Origin: an uncultured Eubacteriales bacterium | GTDB taxonomy: Bacteria > Bacillota > Clostridia > Peptostreptococcales > Anaerovoracaceae | Direction of reading: 5' to 3' | DNA: 32,909 bases | NCBI GenBank assembly: GCA_900542245.1 | Contig: UQMQ01000008.1 | Coordinates: forward strand, 1 to 32,909 | Part shown: positions 17,018 to 25,647 of the stretch, in pieces | Position numbering within the stretch: position 1 is the first letter of the stretch | Layout: every line of letters begins with the position of its first letter | Position numbers and translations under genes: made by a program | Notes under the pieces: generated by a model | The model's database searches: none | Told to the model about the DNA's origin: nothing | What the model saw: the letters and a program-made list of their open reading frames with translations, nothing else

Positions 17018-17980
17018 ATGAAAAGAGATGATAAGACGAGAGCCGCAGCCGCGAGTTCCGCTCCGGTTTACGGCGGTGACTTTGATTTTGATACGATCCG
17101 CATGATCGCGCTGGATCTGGACGGGACGACGCTGACGCGGAACGGTCTGACGCGCAGAACGAAGGAAACACTGGAGGAAGCGATCCGGCGTGGTATCCAT
17201 GTGGTCATTGCAACAGGGCGCGTTTATGCCTCGCTACCGGAAGCGGTGAAAAACATACAGGGGCTGCAGTATATCATTACCTCCAACGGTGCGCATATTT
17301 CGGATGCGGCGACCGGGGAGATTCTTTACTCCGACTGCATGGAGCCGGAGGCGGTAGATCTCGTTTTGGAAATTTTGCCGCAGGAGCCATATCCGGTGGA
17401 GGTGTTTACCGGGGGAAAAGCCTATATTGCGCGGAATATTTACGAGGATCTCGCACAGAATGGGTCGGATTTTATGAGCGCGAAGTATGTCCTGCGGACA
17501 CGCACGCCTGTGGATGATATTTACGCGCTGATGCGGGAGCATCGGGAGGCTATCGAAAATATCAATGTTCACTTTGCGGCGCAGGAAGCACGTATGGCAA
17601 TGTGGGAACGGTTTGCGAAGCTGCCGCATATGACGGTGACGTCCTCCACGCACCACAATATCGAAATCGGCGGCGTGACGACCAGCAAAGCCGCAGCACT
17701 GGCAGAGGTCTGCGGCAGACTGGGACTGGAATTGCCACACGTGATGGCGTTCGGCGACAGCCCCAACGATTTGACGATGCTGCGGGAATGCGGGTTCAGT
17801 GTGGCGATGGGCAACGCGACACCGGACATCAAAGCTGCCGCGGATTATGTGACGATCACCAATGAAGAGGAGGGCGTGGTCTATGCGATTCGCACCCTGC
17901 TGTTTCGCGAAAAGGACGGTGTGCCGCCGCGCGCATCACTGCGCAGGCGGCTGGCGGCGTGGATGCGAGGCAGGCGATAG
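17018..17980 (+). CDS. HAD-superfamily (Cof-type, IIB) phosphatase
   Basis: A 320-residue cytoplasmic phosphatase. After a short Ala/Ser-rich N-terminus the catalytic motif I is MIALDLDGTT (nucleophile Asp and acid/base Asp). Motif II is VVIATGR, the IIB cap lies in the middle, the motif III lysine is in GVTTSKAAAL, and motif IV is VMAFGDSPNDLTML, followed by VAMGNATPDIKAAADYVT. Members hydrolyse sugar phosphates, flavin nucleotides or pyridoxal phosphate; the substrate is not predictable here. Several in-frame methionines exist; I chose the one with GAGGCGG about six bases before it, which starts after the upstream gene ends. An earlier start at 16994 would overlap that gene by 16 bp. It is operonic with the hydrolase and followed by a terminator. 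Confidence 0.88.
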   Translation: MKRDDKTRAAAASSAPVYGGDFDFDTIRMIALDLDGTTLTRNGLTRRTKETLEEAIRRGIHVVIATGRVYASLPEAVKNIQGLQYIITSNGAHISDAATGEILYSDCMEPEAVDLVLEILPQEPYPVEVFTGGKAYIARNIYEDLAQNGSDFMSAKYVLRTRTPVDDIYALMREHREAIENINVHFAAQEARMAMWERFAKLPHMTVTSSTHHNIEIGGVTTSKAAALAEVCGRLGLELPHVMAFGDSPNDLTMLRECGFSVAMGNATPDIKAAADYVTITNEEEGVVYAIRTLLFREKDGVPPRASLRRRLAAWMRGRR

Positions 17981-18007
17981 AGAGCAGGACGTATGGTCGC
18001 GCGAATG

Positions 18008-18064
18008 GAAAGGACTTGTTTTCCATGTATGAAACGATGCATGGAAACAGGGCTTTCTTTTTTT
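18008..18064 (+). terminator. Rho-independent terminator after the HAD phosphatase gene
   Basis: A long, slightly bulged stem: GAAAG (18008-18012) with CTTTC (18053-18057), and an inner arm pairing TTCCATG with CATGGAA, followed by seven T. Confidence 0.8.
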
Positions 18065-18117
18065 GTGCGCCGCGGGAGAGGCACAAAGGAATATCATGAT
18101 TCATGGGAAAATATGTA

Positions 18118-18146
18118 TTGACAATAAATAGGATATATAGTAATAT
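18118..18146 (+). promoter_or_regulatory. Predicted promoter of the yraN-yifB-dprA group
   Basis: TTGACA (18118-18123), a 17-bp spacer and TAATAT (18141-18146). The expected start, about 18153, supports the yraN start at 18183 over the earlier methionine at 18159. Confidence 0.72.
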
Positions 18147-18182
18147 TTATCTATACAAATGGAACAAAAAGGATATAATGGA

Positions 18183-18530
18183 ATGAACGATAAGAACAGC
18201 AAAAATAAGGATGTTGGGCGCGCAGGGGAGGAGCTGGCGGCGCTGCTGCTTTTACAGCGCGGCTATCGCATCCTAACGCGGAACTTTGCCTGCCGATGGG
18301 GTGAGATCGATATCATCGCTGAAAAAGAGGGCGTTCTGCATTTCGTAGAGGTCAAGACGCGGCTTAGCGATACCTACGGTGCGGGCAGATTGGCGGTCAA
18401 CCGACAAAAACAGCGGCATATGCGCGATGCGGCACAGATATATTTGCAGAGATATACGGGGGATTGCCGCGAAATCTCCTTTGATTTAATTGAAATTCAG
18501 GCAGAGCAGCTACGAGGCTTATCGGTCTAG
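18183..18530 (+). CDS. yraN: UPF0102 family protein YraN, endonuclease-like fold
   Basis: A 115-residue protein of the YraN family. It has the restriction-endonuclease-like core: GRAGEELAALLLLQRGYRIL, then GEIDIIA (metal-binding Asp) and HFVEVKTR (Glu and Lys of the D-ExK site). The C-terminal half, with VNRQKQRHMRDAAQIYL, also matches the family. The role is not well established; conservation next to yifB and dprA suggests DNA processing. The start was placed at the methionine nine bases after AAAAAGGA; an in-frame methionine eight codons earlier lacks such a box. In Clostridia the order yraN-yifB-dprA-topA is common. Length is typical for the family. Confidence 0.92.
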   Translation: MNDKNSKNKDVGRAGEELAALLLLQRGYRILTRNFACRWGEIDIIAEKEGVLHFVEVKTRLSDTYGAGRLAVNRQKQRHMRDAAQIYLQRYTGDCREISFDLIEIQAEQLRGLSV

Positions 18531-18573
18531 CGCATCGGTTGTTTTGTGAATTTTCGTCACCGCTGTCACGTGG

Positions 18574-18598
18574 TATTTGCGCAGGCATTGCGCAAATA
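18574..18598. other. Perfect stem-loop between yraN and yifB
   Basis: TATTTGCGCA (18574-18583) and TGCGCAAATA (18589-18598) form a perfect 10-bp stem around a 5-nt loop. There is no T-run, so it is not a standard terminator. The 194-bp gap between yraN and yifB otherwise contains a purine-rich stretch leading to the yifB ribosome binding site. Confidence 0.7.
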
Positions 18599-18724
18599 TT
18601 GCAGGAAAACAGCTTGCGGCAGGAGAGAAACGAGCGCGGCGGCGCCGCAGTATGAAGCGTTGTACGAAAGAATGAAAAGAAAAAAAGTATCGCAGAAAAA
18701 AAAGAAAAGGAAGGAAGGTAAACG

Positions 18725-20269
18725 ATGTTAGCAGTTACAAAGACGGCCGGATTGTCCGGCATCCGCGGCATGGAGGTGACTGTCGAGGTCTCAGCAGAGC
18801 GCGGTCTGCCCGCCTATCATGTCATCGGTCTGGGAGATACCGCGGTCAAGGAGTCCGCAGAGCGCGTGCGCGGGGCAATTATGAACAGCGGCTTTGACTA
18901 TCCAAAAGGCAGGATCACAGTGAATTTATCTCCGGCATGGGTGCGCAAGAGCGGCAGTCACTATGATTTGGCGATTGCGGCGGCGCTTCTGGCGGCACAG
19001 GGGCTGATCCCAAGTGAGGTGCTGGAGGGCAAAGCCTTTCTTGGAGAATTGAATTTGAACGGTGAGGTACAGGGCGTGCGTGGCGTGCTGCCGATGATGA
19101 CCGGGCTGTGCGGCAGAACAGAGACGGTCTATCTGGCCGCGGCGAATCGCAGAGAGGGAGCGCTGGCTGCCAAAGAAAGCGGTACGCATGTCGCAGCGGT
19201 CTCCAATCTCAGGCAGCTGGTCGCGAGCCTGCGCGGGGAAGAAGAAACGGTTTTTTGTGAAGCTGAGACAGAGGAGGGTCTTGCGCAGAGCAGCGATGCG
19301 GCTGCCTGTGCGGAGCTGGACTTTGCGGATGTCAAGGGACAGCAGACCGCAAAGGAGGCGATCACGATTGCAGTCGCGGGTGGACATGGCATTTTGCTGC
19401 TCGGTTCGCCGGGCACAGGAAAAACGATGCTGGCCAGGCGCATTCCAACCATTCTGCCTGCGATGACACAGGCAGAGCAGTTAGAGACCTCGATGATCTA
19501 TTCGGTTGCCGGCAAACTGAACGACAGCATGCCAATCATGCGGCAAAGACCATTTCGCGAGCTGAACAGCACGACGACACCGGCGGGGATTCTCGGCGGC
19601 GGCTTCGATCCGCAGCCCGGCGAGGTTTCCCTCGCGCACAACGGCATTTTGTTTATTGATGAGTTCCTGGAATTCGGGCGTCAAAGGACAGAGCTGCTGC
19701 GGCAGCCGATGGAGGAGGGCGAGATTCGCTTGATTCGCCGCGGGCAGCAATTTGTGTTTCCGGCAGCCTTTTCACTGGCAGCCGCCTCCAACCCCTGCCC
19801 CTGCGGCTATTTGGGCGACGAGAACCACCCTTGCACCTGTACGCGCACACAGATTGATAAATACCGCGCACACCTTTCCGGTCCGCTCTGCGAACGCATC
19901 GATATGTGCGTGGAGATCCGGCGCGTCAGCTATGATTCTCTGACTGCGCCGCTGACCGGCTCCTCTGCGGAAATGCGCGAACAGGTACTCCGCGCGCGGG
20001 AATTGCAGCGCGCGCGCTTTCGCGGGACCAATATCAAGTGCAACGCGAGGATGCAGGCGCGTGAGCTGCAGGAATTCTGCATCCCGGATGCGGAGGGACA
20101 GCGCTTCCTGCAGCTCGCGTATGAGCGGTATCACCTGAGTCCGCGCCGCTATCACAAAATCTTGAAGCTGGCGCGGACGATCGCCGATGTGCAGGGGGAG
20201 GCACAGCTACGGCAGCAGCATCTTGCCGGCGCACTGCAGTATACACGCTTTTTTGAGGAAGAAAGTTAA
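18725..20269 (+). CDS. yifB: YifB/ComM-family Mg-chelatase-like AAA+ ATPase
   Basis: A 514-residue cytoplasmic AAA+ protein. The N-terminal 170 residues form the Lon-protease-like S5 fold (LPAYHVIGLGDTAVKESAERVR, ITVNLSPAWVRKSGSHYDLAIA). The central Mg-chelatase ATPase has Walker A GSPGTGKTMLARRIP near residue 230 and Walker B GILFIDEFLEF. A cysteine cluster NPCPCGYLGDENHPCTC follows, and the C-terminal Mg_chelatase_C domain includes SPRRYHKILKLARTIADVQG. The homologue ComM is a branch-migration helicase that extends recombination during natural transformation, which fits its place directly before dprA. A catalytic Ser-Lys protease dyad is not expected in this family. A purine-rich AGGAAGG box precedes the start. 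Confidence 0.95.
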   Translation: MLAVTKTAGLSGIRGMEVTVEVSAERGLPAYHVIGLGDTAVKESAERVRGAIMNSGFDYPKGRITVNLSPAWVRKSGSHYDLAIAAALLAAQGLIPSEVLEGKAFLGELNLNGEVQGVRGVLPMMTGLCGRTETVYLAAANRREGALAAKESGTHVAAVSNLRQLVASLRGEEETVFCEAETEEGLAQSSDAAACAELDFADVKGQQTAKEAITIAVAGGHGILLLGSPGTGKTMLARRIPTILPAMTQAEQLETSMIYSVAGKLNDSMPIMRQRPFRELNSTTTPAGILGGGFDPQPGEVSLAHNGILFIDEFLEFGRQRTELLRQPMEEGEIRLIRRGQQFVFPAAFSLAAASNPCPCGYLGDENHPCTCTRTQIDKYRAHLSGPLCERIDMCVEIRRVSYDSLTAPLTGSSAEMREQVLRARELQRARFRGTNIKCNARMQARELQEFCIPDAEGQRFLQLAYERYHLSPRRYHKILKLARTIADVQGEAQLRQQHLAGALQYTRFFEEES

Positions 20270-20344
20270 AGACGCGACGGGAACAGCGGGAAAAAATAAG
20301 TGGAAGATAAGAAAAAGAAATAAAAGCGAAAGTGAGGCAGCAGC

Positions 20345-21247
20345 ATGAGCGAAATCAGCACACAGAAACCAATCAGAGAAACGGCAAGCCGCACGATCCG
20401 GACGCTGCGCCCGGCGGATACGGACTATCCACCGATGCTACGTGATATTCCCGATCCGCCGCCCTGTCTGTATGCCATCGGCGATATCAGCCTGTTACGG
20501 CAAAGGGCGCTGGCGGTGGTCGGTTCCCGCAAGTGCAGCGAGTACGGCAAGCGTATCGCCATGCAGATCGGGAAAACAGCGGCACAGAATCAGGTCGTGC
20601 TGGTCAGCGGCATGGCGAAGGGCATTGACAGCTTCGCGCATCTGGGCGCACTGCGCGCAGGCGGCAAGACCATTGCGGTGCTCGGCAGCGGGGTCGATAT
20701 CTGCTATCCACGAGAGAACGCGAAGCTCTATGCGGAGATTGCCGCGAAAGGACTTTTGCTTTCTCAGTTTCCACCGGGTCTGCAGCCCAGACCGCAGACA
20801 TTCCCGCAGCGGAACCGCATCATCGCAGGGCTTGCGGAGGCGGTGACCGTCGTGGAGGCAGGAACCAACAGCGGCGCTTTGATCACCGCAGAATATGCCG
20901 CGGCGCTCAGCAGAGAGATCTTTGCGGTGCCGGGCAATATCACCAGCGCTTACAGTCTGGGCTGCAACAAGCTGCTCATGGACGGCGCATCCCCGATTGC
21001 TGTGATCGACGATATTTTCCTGGGTATGGGGCTGACGCCTGCCGCTGATCCGGAGGAGACTGCGGCGCTCGGCAAGGACGAACAGCTCGTGTACCGCATG
21101 ATACAAAAGCAAGGGGAGACGAGCATTGATGATCTCTGTCAAAAACTGCAAAAAGATTCGGTCTATGTGACGGGGATTGTCAGTGTTTTGGAGATCAAAG
21201 GACTGGTTGCGTACCATTTCGGAAAAATTTTTATTGCAAAATGTTAA
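20345..21247 (+). CDS. dprA: DNA-processing protein DprA (Smf)
   Basis: A 300-residue cytoplasmic protein that loads RecA on incoming single-stranded DNA during transformation. The Rossmann-like DprA domain shows VVGSRKCSEYGKR, LVSGMAKGIDSFAHLGAL, GSGVDICYPREN, SQFPPG, FPQRNRIIAGLAEAVTVVEA, SGALITAEYA and VPGNITSAYSLGCNKLL. The C-terminal 60 residues (DEQLVYRMIQKQGETSIDDLCQKL) look like the winged-helix DML1 module. The N-terminal SAM-like domain is reduced to about 35 residues. It is preceded by yifB and followed by topA, whose promoter overlaps the dprA stop codon. The 75-bp gap before it is purine-rich and holds a GTGAGG box but no clear promoter. Confidence 0.96.
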   Translation: MSEISTQKPIRETASRTIRTLRPADTDYPPMLRDIPDPPPCLYAIGDISLLRQRALAVVGSRKCSEYGKRIAMQIGKTAAQNQVVLVSGMAKGIDSFAHLGALRAGGKTIAVLGSGVDICYPRENAKLYAEIAAKGLLLSQFPPGLQPRPQTFPQRNRIIAGLAEAVTVVEAGTNSGALITAEYAAALSREIFAVPGNITSAYSLGCNKLLMDGASPIAVIDDIFLGMGLTPAADPEETAALGKDEQLVYRMIQKQGETSIDDLCQKLQKDSVYVTGIVSVLEIKGLVAYHFGKIFIAKC

Positions 21248-21262
21248 GTTTCGTACTATTAT
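21234..21262 (+). promoter_or_regulatory. Predicted promoter of topA-hslV-hslU
   Basis: TTGCAA (21234-21239), a 17-bp spacer and TATTAT (21257-21262). The element spans the last codons and stop codon of dprA, so topA has its own promoter about 115 nt upstream of its start. Confidence 0.65.
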
Positions 21263-21381
21263 ATGTGTTATTATATACAGTGAATGGATACACATGGCAG
21301 TCAAAGACAGCGTCATACTGTATAACTTGCCTGTAAAAAAGGAAAATAACAAGAAGGAAAATATCATTTTGTGGAGGAAAA

Positions 21382-23550
21382 ATGGCAGCGCAAACAGCGA
21401 ACAAAACAGAAGCAAAAGCAAAAGCGGATACCAAATCCGCAGCGAAATCGACGGCGGCGAAAAAGACAAGCGCGAAAAAGACAGGAAGCAAATCCGCGGC
21501 GGCGAAAAAAACACTGGTCATCGTGGAATCTCCGTCCAAGGCAAAAACCATCGGCAAATATCTGGGCTCGTCCTATAAGGTCATTGCTTCGGTCGGACAT
21601 GTCAGAGATTTGCCGAAGAGCAAACTGGGCATCGACGTGGAACACGATTTTGAGCCGCAGTATATTCCGATCCGCGGGAAGGGCGATCTGATCAAGGAGC
21701 TCAAAAAAGAGGCGAAGGCTGCCGGAAAAGTCTATCTGGCAACCGACCCGGACCGCGAGGGAGAGGCAATCTCCTGGCATCTGGCTTTTCTGTTGGGACT
21801 GGACCCGGATCAGCCATGCCGCATCGTGTTCAACGAAATTACAAAGGATGCGATCAAAAAGGCGGTCAAATCGCCGCGTGCCATCGATATCGGACTGGTG
21901 GACGCACAGCAGGCGAGACGCGCGCTGGACAGACTGGTAGGTTATCAGATCAGCCCGCTTCTGTGGCGTAAGATTCGCAGAGGCTTGAGCGCAGGGCGCG
22001 TGCAGTCCGCGGCGCTCAAGATCATCTGTGACCGCGAAAACGAGATCAACAATTTCAAACCGCAGGAATACTGGAATATTCAGGTCAAATTCAAGAAGGG
22101 CAAGGTCTTTACCGCGAAGGTTGCCGAATATCAGAAGAAAAAAATCAGCATCGCGAGCAAGGCTGAGGCTGACAGGGTTCTTACCGACCTTGCAGGCGGC
22201 AGCTATCAGGTGGCAGCTATCGTGCGCAGAGAACGGCAGCGTAAGCCGTTTGCGCCGTTTACGACCAGCAGTCTGCAGCAGGACGCAGCAAATAAGCTGA
22301 ATTTCACGACCAAAAAGACGATGATGGTCTCCCAGCAGCTCTATGAGGGTGTGGAGGTCAAGGGCGCAGGCACCGTCGGTCTGGTCACCTATATCCGAAC
22401 CGACTCGGTGCGTATCTCGGAAGAGGCGAAAGCTATGGCGCACGCGTATATCGAAGAGAACTTCGGCAAAAATTATATCGCGAACAATATCTATACGAAT
22501 AAGAAAAAGGACATTCAGGACGCGCATGAGGCGATTCGTCCCAGCAATATCACACTGGACCCGGAATCCATCAAGGAATCACTGACCAAGGACCAGTACA
22601 ATCTGTATAAGCTGATCTGGACGCGCTTCCTCGCCAGTCAGATGGCGCCGGCGGTGTTTGACAGCATGCAGGTCAGCATCGAAAACGGTGCTTACGGGCT
22701 GAAGGCATCCGGCTCTAAACTGATCTTTGACGGCTATCAGAAGATATATGCGCCGAATTTCGACGAGGATAAGGACAAATTGCTGCCGGACCTTGCCGAG
22801 GGAGAAACACTCAAGGCAGAAGAAGTGCTGCCTGAGCAGAAGTTTACCGAGCCGCCGGCAAGATTTACCGAGGCAAGTCTGGTCAAGGAGCTGGAGGAGA
22901 AAAATATCGGTCGTCCAAGTACCTATGCGCCGATCATTGCAACGATTTTAGAAAGAAAATATATCGGCCGCGAAAAGAAGGTACTGGTGCCGACTGATCT
23001 CGGATTTTTGGTCACGCAACTGATGGAGGAATATTTCAAGGAGATCGTCGATACCGGATTTACCGCCGAGATGGAGGATAAGCTGGACGACGTTGAAACC
23101 AAGACCTTGGATTGGAAACAGGTGGTGCGGGACTTTTACGGACCGTTTGAAAAGGAACTGGAGATCGCGGATCAGGCGATTGAGAAAGTTGAACTTCCGG
23201 TGCAGATTACCGATGAGGTTTGCGAGCTCTGCGGCAAGCCGATGGCAATCAAATCCGGGCGGTTCGGAGAATTCCTGGCCTGTACCGGTTATCCGGAATG
23301 CAAGAACACCAAGCCGATCGTTCAATCGACCGGAGTCAAGTGTCCGGACTGTGGCGGTGATATTGTCGCCAAACGCGGACGCTCCGGCAAAATCTTTTAC
23401 GGCTGCAGCAATTATCCGACCTGCACCCGCGCGTACTGGTACAAACCGACCGACCGCAAATGTCCGCAGTGCGGAGAACTTTTACTGGAAAAACACACAA
23501 AAACCACGAAATATGCATGTTCCAATGATAAATGTGGATATAAGGAATAA
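21382..23550 (+). CDS. topA: DNA topoisomerase I (type IA) with Lys/Ala-rich N-terminal extension
   Basis: A 722-residue enzyme that relaxes negative supercoils by cutting one strand. The TOPRIM domain starts at about residue 44 (TLVIVESPSKAKTIGKYLG) and has the acidic ATDPDREGEA site. The active tyrosine is Tyr337 in LVTYIRTDS. FTEASLVKELEEKNIGRPSTYA is the conserved helix downstream. The C-terminus holds three cysteine-type zinc ribbons (CELCGKP...CTGYPEC, CPDCGGD...CSNYPTC, CPQCGEL...CSNDKC), the normal arrangement in Firmicutes. Residues 1-43 are unusual: about 12 Lys and 14 Ala with only two acidic residues, resembling a histone H1-like tail. The start has GGAGG at 21374-21378, so the extension is probably translated. 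First gene of the topA-hslV-hslU group; its promoter overlaps dprA. Confidence 0.96.
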   Translation: MAAQTANKTEAKAKADTKSAAKSTAAKKTSAKKTGSKSAAAKKTLVIVESPSKAKTIGKYLGSSYKVIASVGHVRDLPKSKLGIDVEHDFEPQYIPIRGKGDLIKELKKEAKAAGKVYLATDPDREGEAISWHLAFLLGLDPDQPCRIVFNEITKDAIKKAVKSPRAIDIGLVDAQQARRALDRLVGYQISPLLWRKIRRGLSAGRVQSAALKIICDRENEINNFKPQEYWNIQVKFKKGKVFTAKVAEYQKKKISIASKAEADRVLTDLAGGSYQVAAIVRRERQRKPFAPFTTSSLQQDAANKLNFTTKKTMMVSQQLYEGVEVKGAGTVGLVTYIRTDSVRISEEAKAMAHAYIEENFGKNYIANNIYTNKKKDIQDAHEAIRPSNITLDPESIKESLTKDQYNLYKLIWTRFLASQMAPAVFDSMQVSIENGAYGLKASGSKLIFDGYQKIYAPNFDEDKDKLLPDLAEGETLKAEEVLPEQKFTEPPARFTEASLVKELEEKNIGRPSTYAPIIATILERKYIGREKKVLVPTDLGFLVTQLMEEYFKEIVDTGFTAEMEDKLDDVETKTLDWKQVVRDFYGPFEKELEIADQAIEKVELPVQITDEVCELCGKPMAIKSGRFGEFLACTGYPECKNTKPIVQSTGVKCPDCGGDIVAKRGRSGKIFYGCSNYPTCTRAYWYKPTDRKCPQCGELLLEKHTKTTKYACSNDKCGYKE

Positions 23551-23570
23551 AACAAGAGGAGTGTAACAAG

Positions 23571-24110
23571 ATGGTACAATTTCATGCAACCACGATCTGC
23601 GCGGTCAGACGCGGTCCGGAGGACGTCTGCATCGGCGGCGACGGACAGGTAACGATGGGCGAACACACCATTATGAAAAACGGTGCGAAAAAAGTCAGAA
23701 AGATCTATAAGAATACCGTTGTGACTGGCTTTGCAGGCTCGGTAGCCGATGCGTTCGCACTGACGGAGAAATTCGAAAAAAAGCTGGAGGAGCACGCCGG
23801 CAATCTTAAAAAAGCGGCGGTGGATCTGGCACAGATCTGGCGTTCTGACAAGGGCATGCGCAGCCTAGAGGCACTGATGATCGTTGCAGACAAGGATTCG
23901 ATGCTGGTCATCTCCGGCAACGGCGAGGTCATCGAACCGGATCAGGACTTTGTAGCCATCGGTTCGGGCGGCAATTTTGCCTACTCTGCAGCCAATGCGC
24001 TGTTCAACAATACCGAGATGGACGCAGAGGCCATCGTGCGTGAATCCCTGCGCATCGCAAGCTCGATCTGTGTCTACACGAACAGCAATATTTCTGTGGA
24101 AAAATTATAA
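23571..24110 (+). CDS. hslV: ATP-dependent protease proteolytic subunit HslV (ClpQ)
   Basis: A 179-residue peptidase that forms a double hexamer capped by HslU and degrades unfolded proteins. The sequence MVQFHATTICAVRR shows a six-residue propeptide before the catalytic Thr7, as in the Bacillus-type enzyme. Other proteasome-beta features are GGDGQVTMG, KVRKIYKNTVVTGFAGSVADAF, ALMIVADKDSMLVISGNGEVIEP and IGSGGNFAYSAA, the last near the active site. An AGGAG box lies before the start. The stop codon overlaps the hslU ribosome binding site, so the two are translated together. Length is standard. Confidence 0.96.
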   Translation: MVQFHATTICAVRRGPEDVCIGGDGQVTMGEHTIMKNGAKKVRKIYKNTVVTGFAGSVADAFALTEKFEKKLEEHAGNLKKAAVDLAQIWRSDKGMRSLEALMIVADKDSMLVISGNGEVIEPDQDFVAIGSGGNFAYSAANALFNNTEMDAEAIVRESLRIASSICVYTNSNISVEKL

Positions 24111-24122
24111 GGAGGTTCCCAC

Positions 24123-25565
24123 ATGGCAGTGAAGAGTAAATTATACAGTATGACGCCGAAGGAAATCGTAGCGGAACTGGATAAATATATCATCGGACAG
24201 GAGGAGGCGAAAAAATCCGTAGCCATCGCGCTCAGAAACCGCTACCGGAGAAGTCTGCTTTCCGAGGAAATGAGAGAAGAAATCACCCCGAAGAACATTC
24301 TCATGATGGGACCGACCGGCTGTGGTAAGACCGAGATTGCGCGCCGCCTTGCCAAGCTGATGGACGCGCCGTTTGTCAAGGTCGAGGCGACGAAGTTTAC
24401 CGAAGTCGGTTATGTCGGCAGAGATGTCGATTCCATGGTACGTGACCTCGTGGAGGCATCCATGCGCGTGACCAAGCAGAGTAAGCTGGAAGAAAAATAC
24501 AGCATTGCTGAGGATATCGCCGAGGAAAAGATCGTCGAAGCGATCATTCCGGGAAAGAATAAGAAAAAAGAAGGACAGAGCAGGAATCCGTTCGACTTCA
24601 TCATGAACAGCGGCGGCTATACCAGCCAGAAGCAGCAATATCTGGACAGCCAATCCGCAAAGGGTGAATCCGCGCCGGAGGAAAACAGCGTGGAAATGGC
24701 AAGAGAGCAGGTCAGACAGCAGCTGCGGCAGGGGCTTTTGGAAGAGCAATATATTGAGATTGAAGTGACGGATACGCCGAAGGGCAATCAGCTTGACATG
24801 AGCAACGAGGGCATGAGCATTGCCATCGGCAACATCTTCGGCGATATGATACCGCCGAAGACCAAGAAGAAAAACTGCAAGGTCAAGGACGCGCGCAGAA
24901 TCCTGCGCGAACAGGAGGCGCAGAAGCTGATCGATATGGATCAGGTGACCGATGAGGCGATCGAAAATGCGGAGCAGAATGGCATCATCTTCATTGACGA
25001 GATCGATAAGATCGCTTCCGGCTCCCGCATGACCTCAGGCGCAGACGTGTCCAGAGAGGGCGTGCAGCGTGATATTCTGCCGATTGTTGAGGGCAGCGTG
25101 ATCAATACGAAATACGGTCCGGTGCGTACCGACCACATTCTGTTTATCGGCGCGGGTGCATTTCATATCGCAAAGCCGACTGATTTGATTCCGGAGCTGC
25201 AGGGACGTTTCCCGATTCGTGTGACGCTCGACAGCTTGAGCAAGGCGGATTTCGTGGAAATCCTGACTAAGCCGGAGAACGCACTGATCAAGCAGCATAA
25301 GGCGCTTTTGGAAACTGAGGGTATCGAAGTGGAATTCACCGAGGGTGCCATCGACCAGATCGCAACGATCTCCTTTATGATGAACGACCAGACCGAAAAC
25401 ATCGGTGCCAGACGACTGCACACGATTCTCGAAAAGCTGCTGGAGGACATTTCTTTCAATATTCCGGAGATGGAGGAGGATAAGCTGACCATCGACGAGG
25501 ATTATGTCAAGGAGAGATTCCAAGAAACCATCCATGCGGAGGATCTGGACCGTTATATCTTATAG
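24123..25565 (+). CDS. hslU: ATP-dependent protease ATPase subunit HslU (ClpY)
   Basis: A 480-residue AAA+ unfoldase that feeds substrates to HslV. It begins with MTPKEIVAELDKYIIGQEEAKK, followed by Walker A MGPTGCGKTEIARRLAK and the pore region VGYVGRDVDSMVRDLVEA. The intermediate (I) domain spans roughly residues 130-250 and is charged. Walker B is GIIFIDEIDKIA; sensor and arginine-finger segments are FIGAGAFHIAKPTDLIPELQGRFPIRV. The C-terminus DLDRYIL is the tail that inserts into HslV in the family. AAGGAGG lies seven bases before the start. It is translated with hslV; codY follows after about 80 bp containing a hairpin. Confidence 0.97.
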   Translation: MAVKSKLYSMTPKEIVAELDKYIIGQEEAKKSVAIALRNRYRRSLLSEEMREEITPKNILMMGPTGCGKTEIARRLAKLMDAPFVKVEATKFTEVGYVGRDVDSMVRDLVEASMRVTKQSKLEEKYSIAEDIAEEKIVEAIIPGKNKKKEGQSRNPFDFIMNSGGYTSQKQQYLDSQSAKGESAPEENSVEMAREQVRQQLRQGLLEEQYIEIEVTDTPKGNQLDMSNEGMSIAIGNIFGDMIPPKTKKKNCKVKDARRILREQEAQKLIDMDQVTDEAIENAEQNGIIFIDEIDKIASGSRMTSGADVSREGVQRDILPIVEGSVINTKYGPVRTDHILFIGAGAFHIAKPTDLIPELQGRFPIRVTLDSLSKADFVEILTKPENALIKQHKALLETEGIEVEFTEGAIDQIATISFMMNDQTENIGARRLHTILEKLLEDISFNIPEMEEDKLTIDEDYVKERFQETIHAEDLDRYIL

Positions 25566-25585
25566 TTCAAATCAAAACCGATCAG

Positions 25586-25622
25586 ACGTGCGGAACGGGC
25601 GGCAAGTCCGACCTCCGCGCGT
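25586..25622 (+). promoter_or_regulatory. Stem-loop between hslU and codY
   Basis: Outer arms 25586-25594 and 25614-25622 pair over 9 bp (one wobble), with an inner CGGGC/GTCCG stem and a GGCAA loop. It is followed by TGTTGT, not a full T-run. It lies just upstream of codY and could be a weak terminator or a leader structure affecting codY translation. Confidence 0.55.
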
Positions 25623-25647
25623 TGTTGTATGGAAAATGGACGGAAAC

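Noticed and set aside
18546..18731. A 61-codon frame ending in a Lys-rich run between yraN and yifB
   Set aside because: The Lys run is produced by the purine-rich yifB leader, it overlaps the yifB start and it has no ribosome binding site.
25504..25647. N-terminal extension of CodY into hslU
   Set aside because: It overlaps the hslU C-terminus and a stem-loop, and CodY proteins begin at about the chosen residue.
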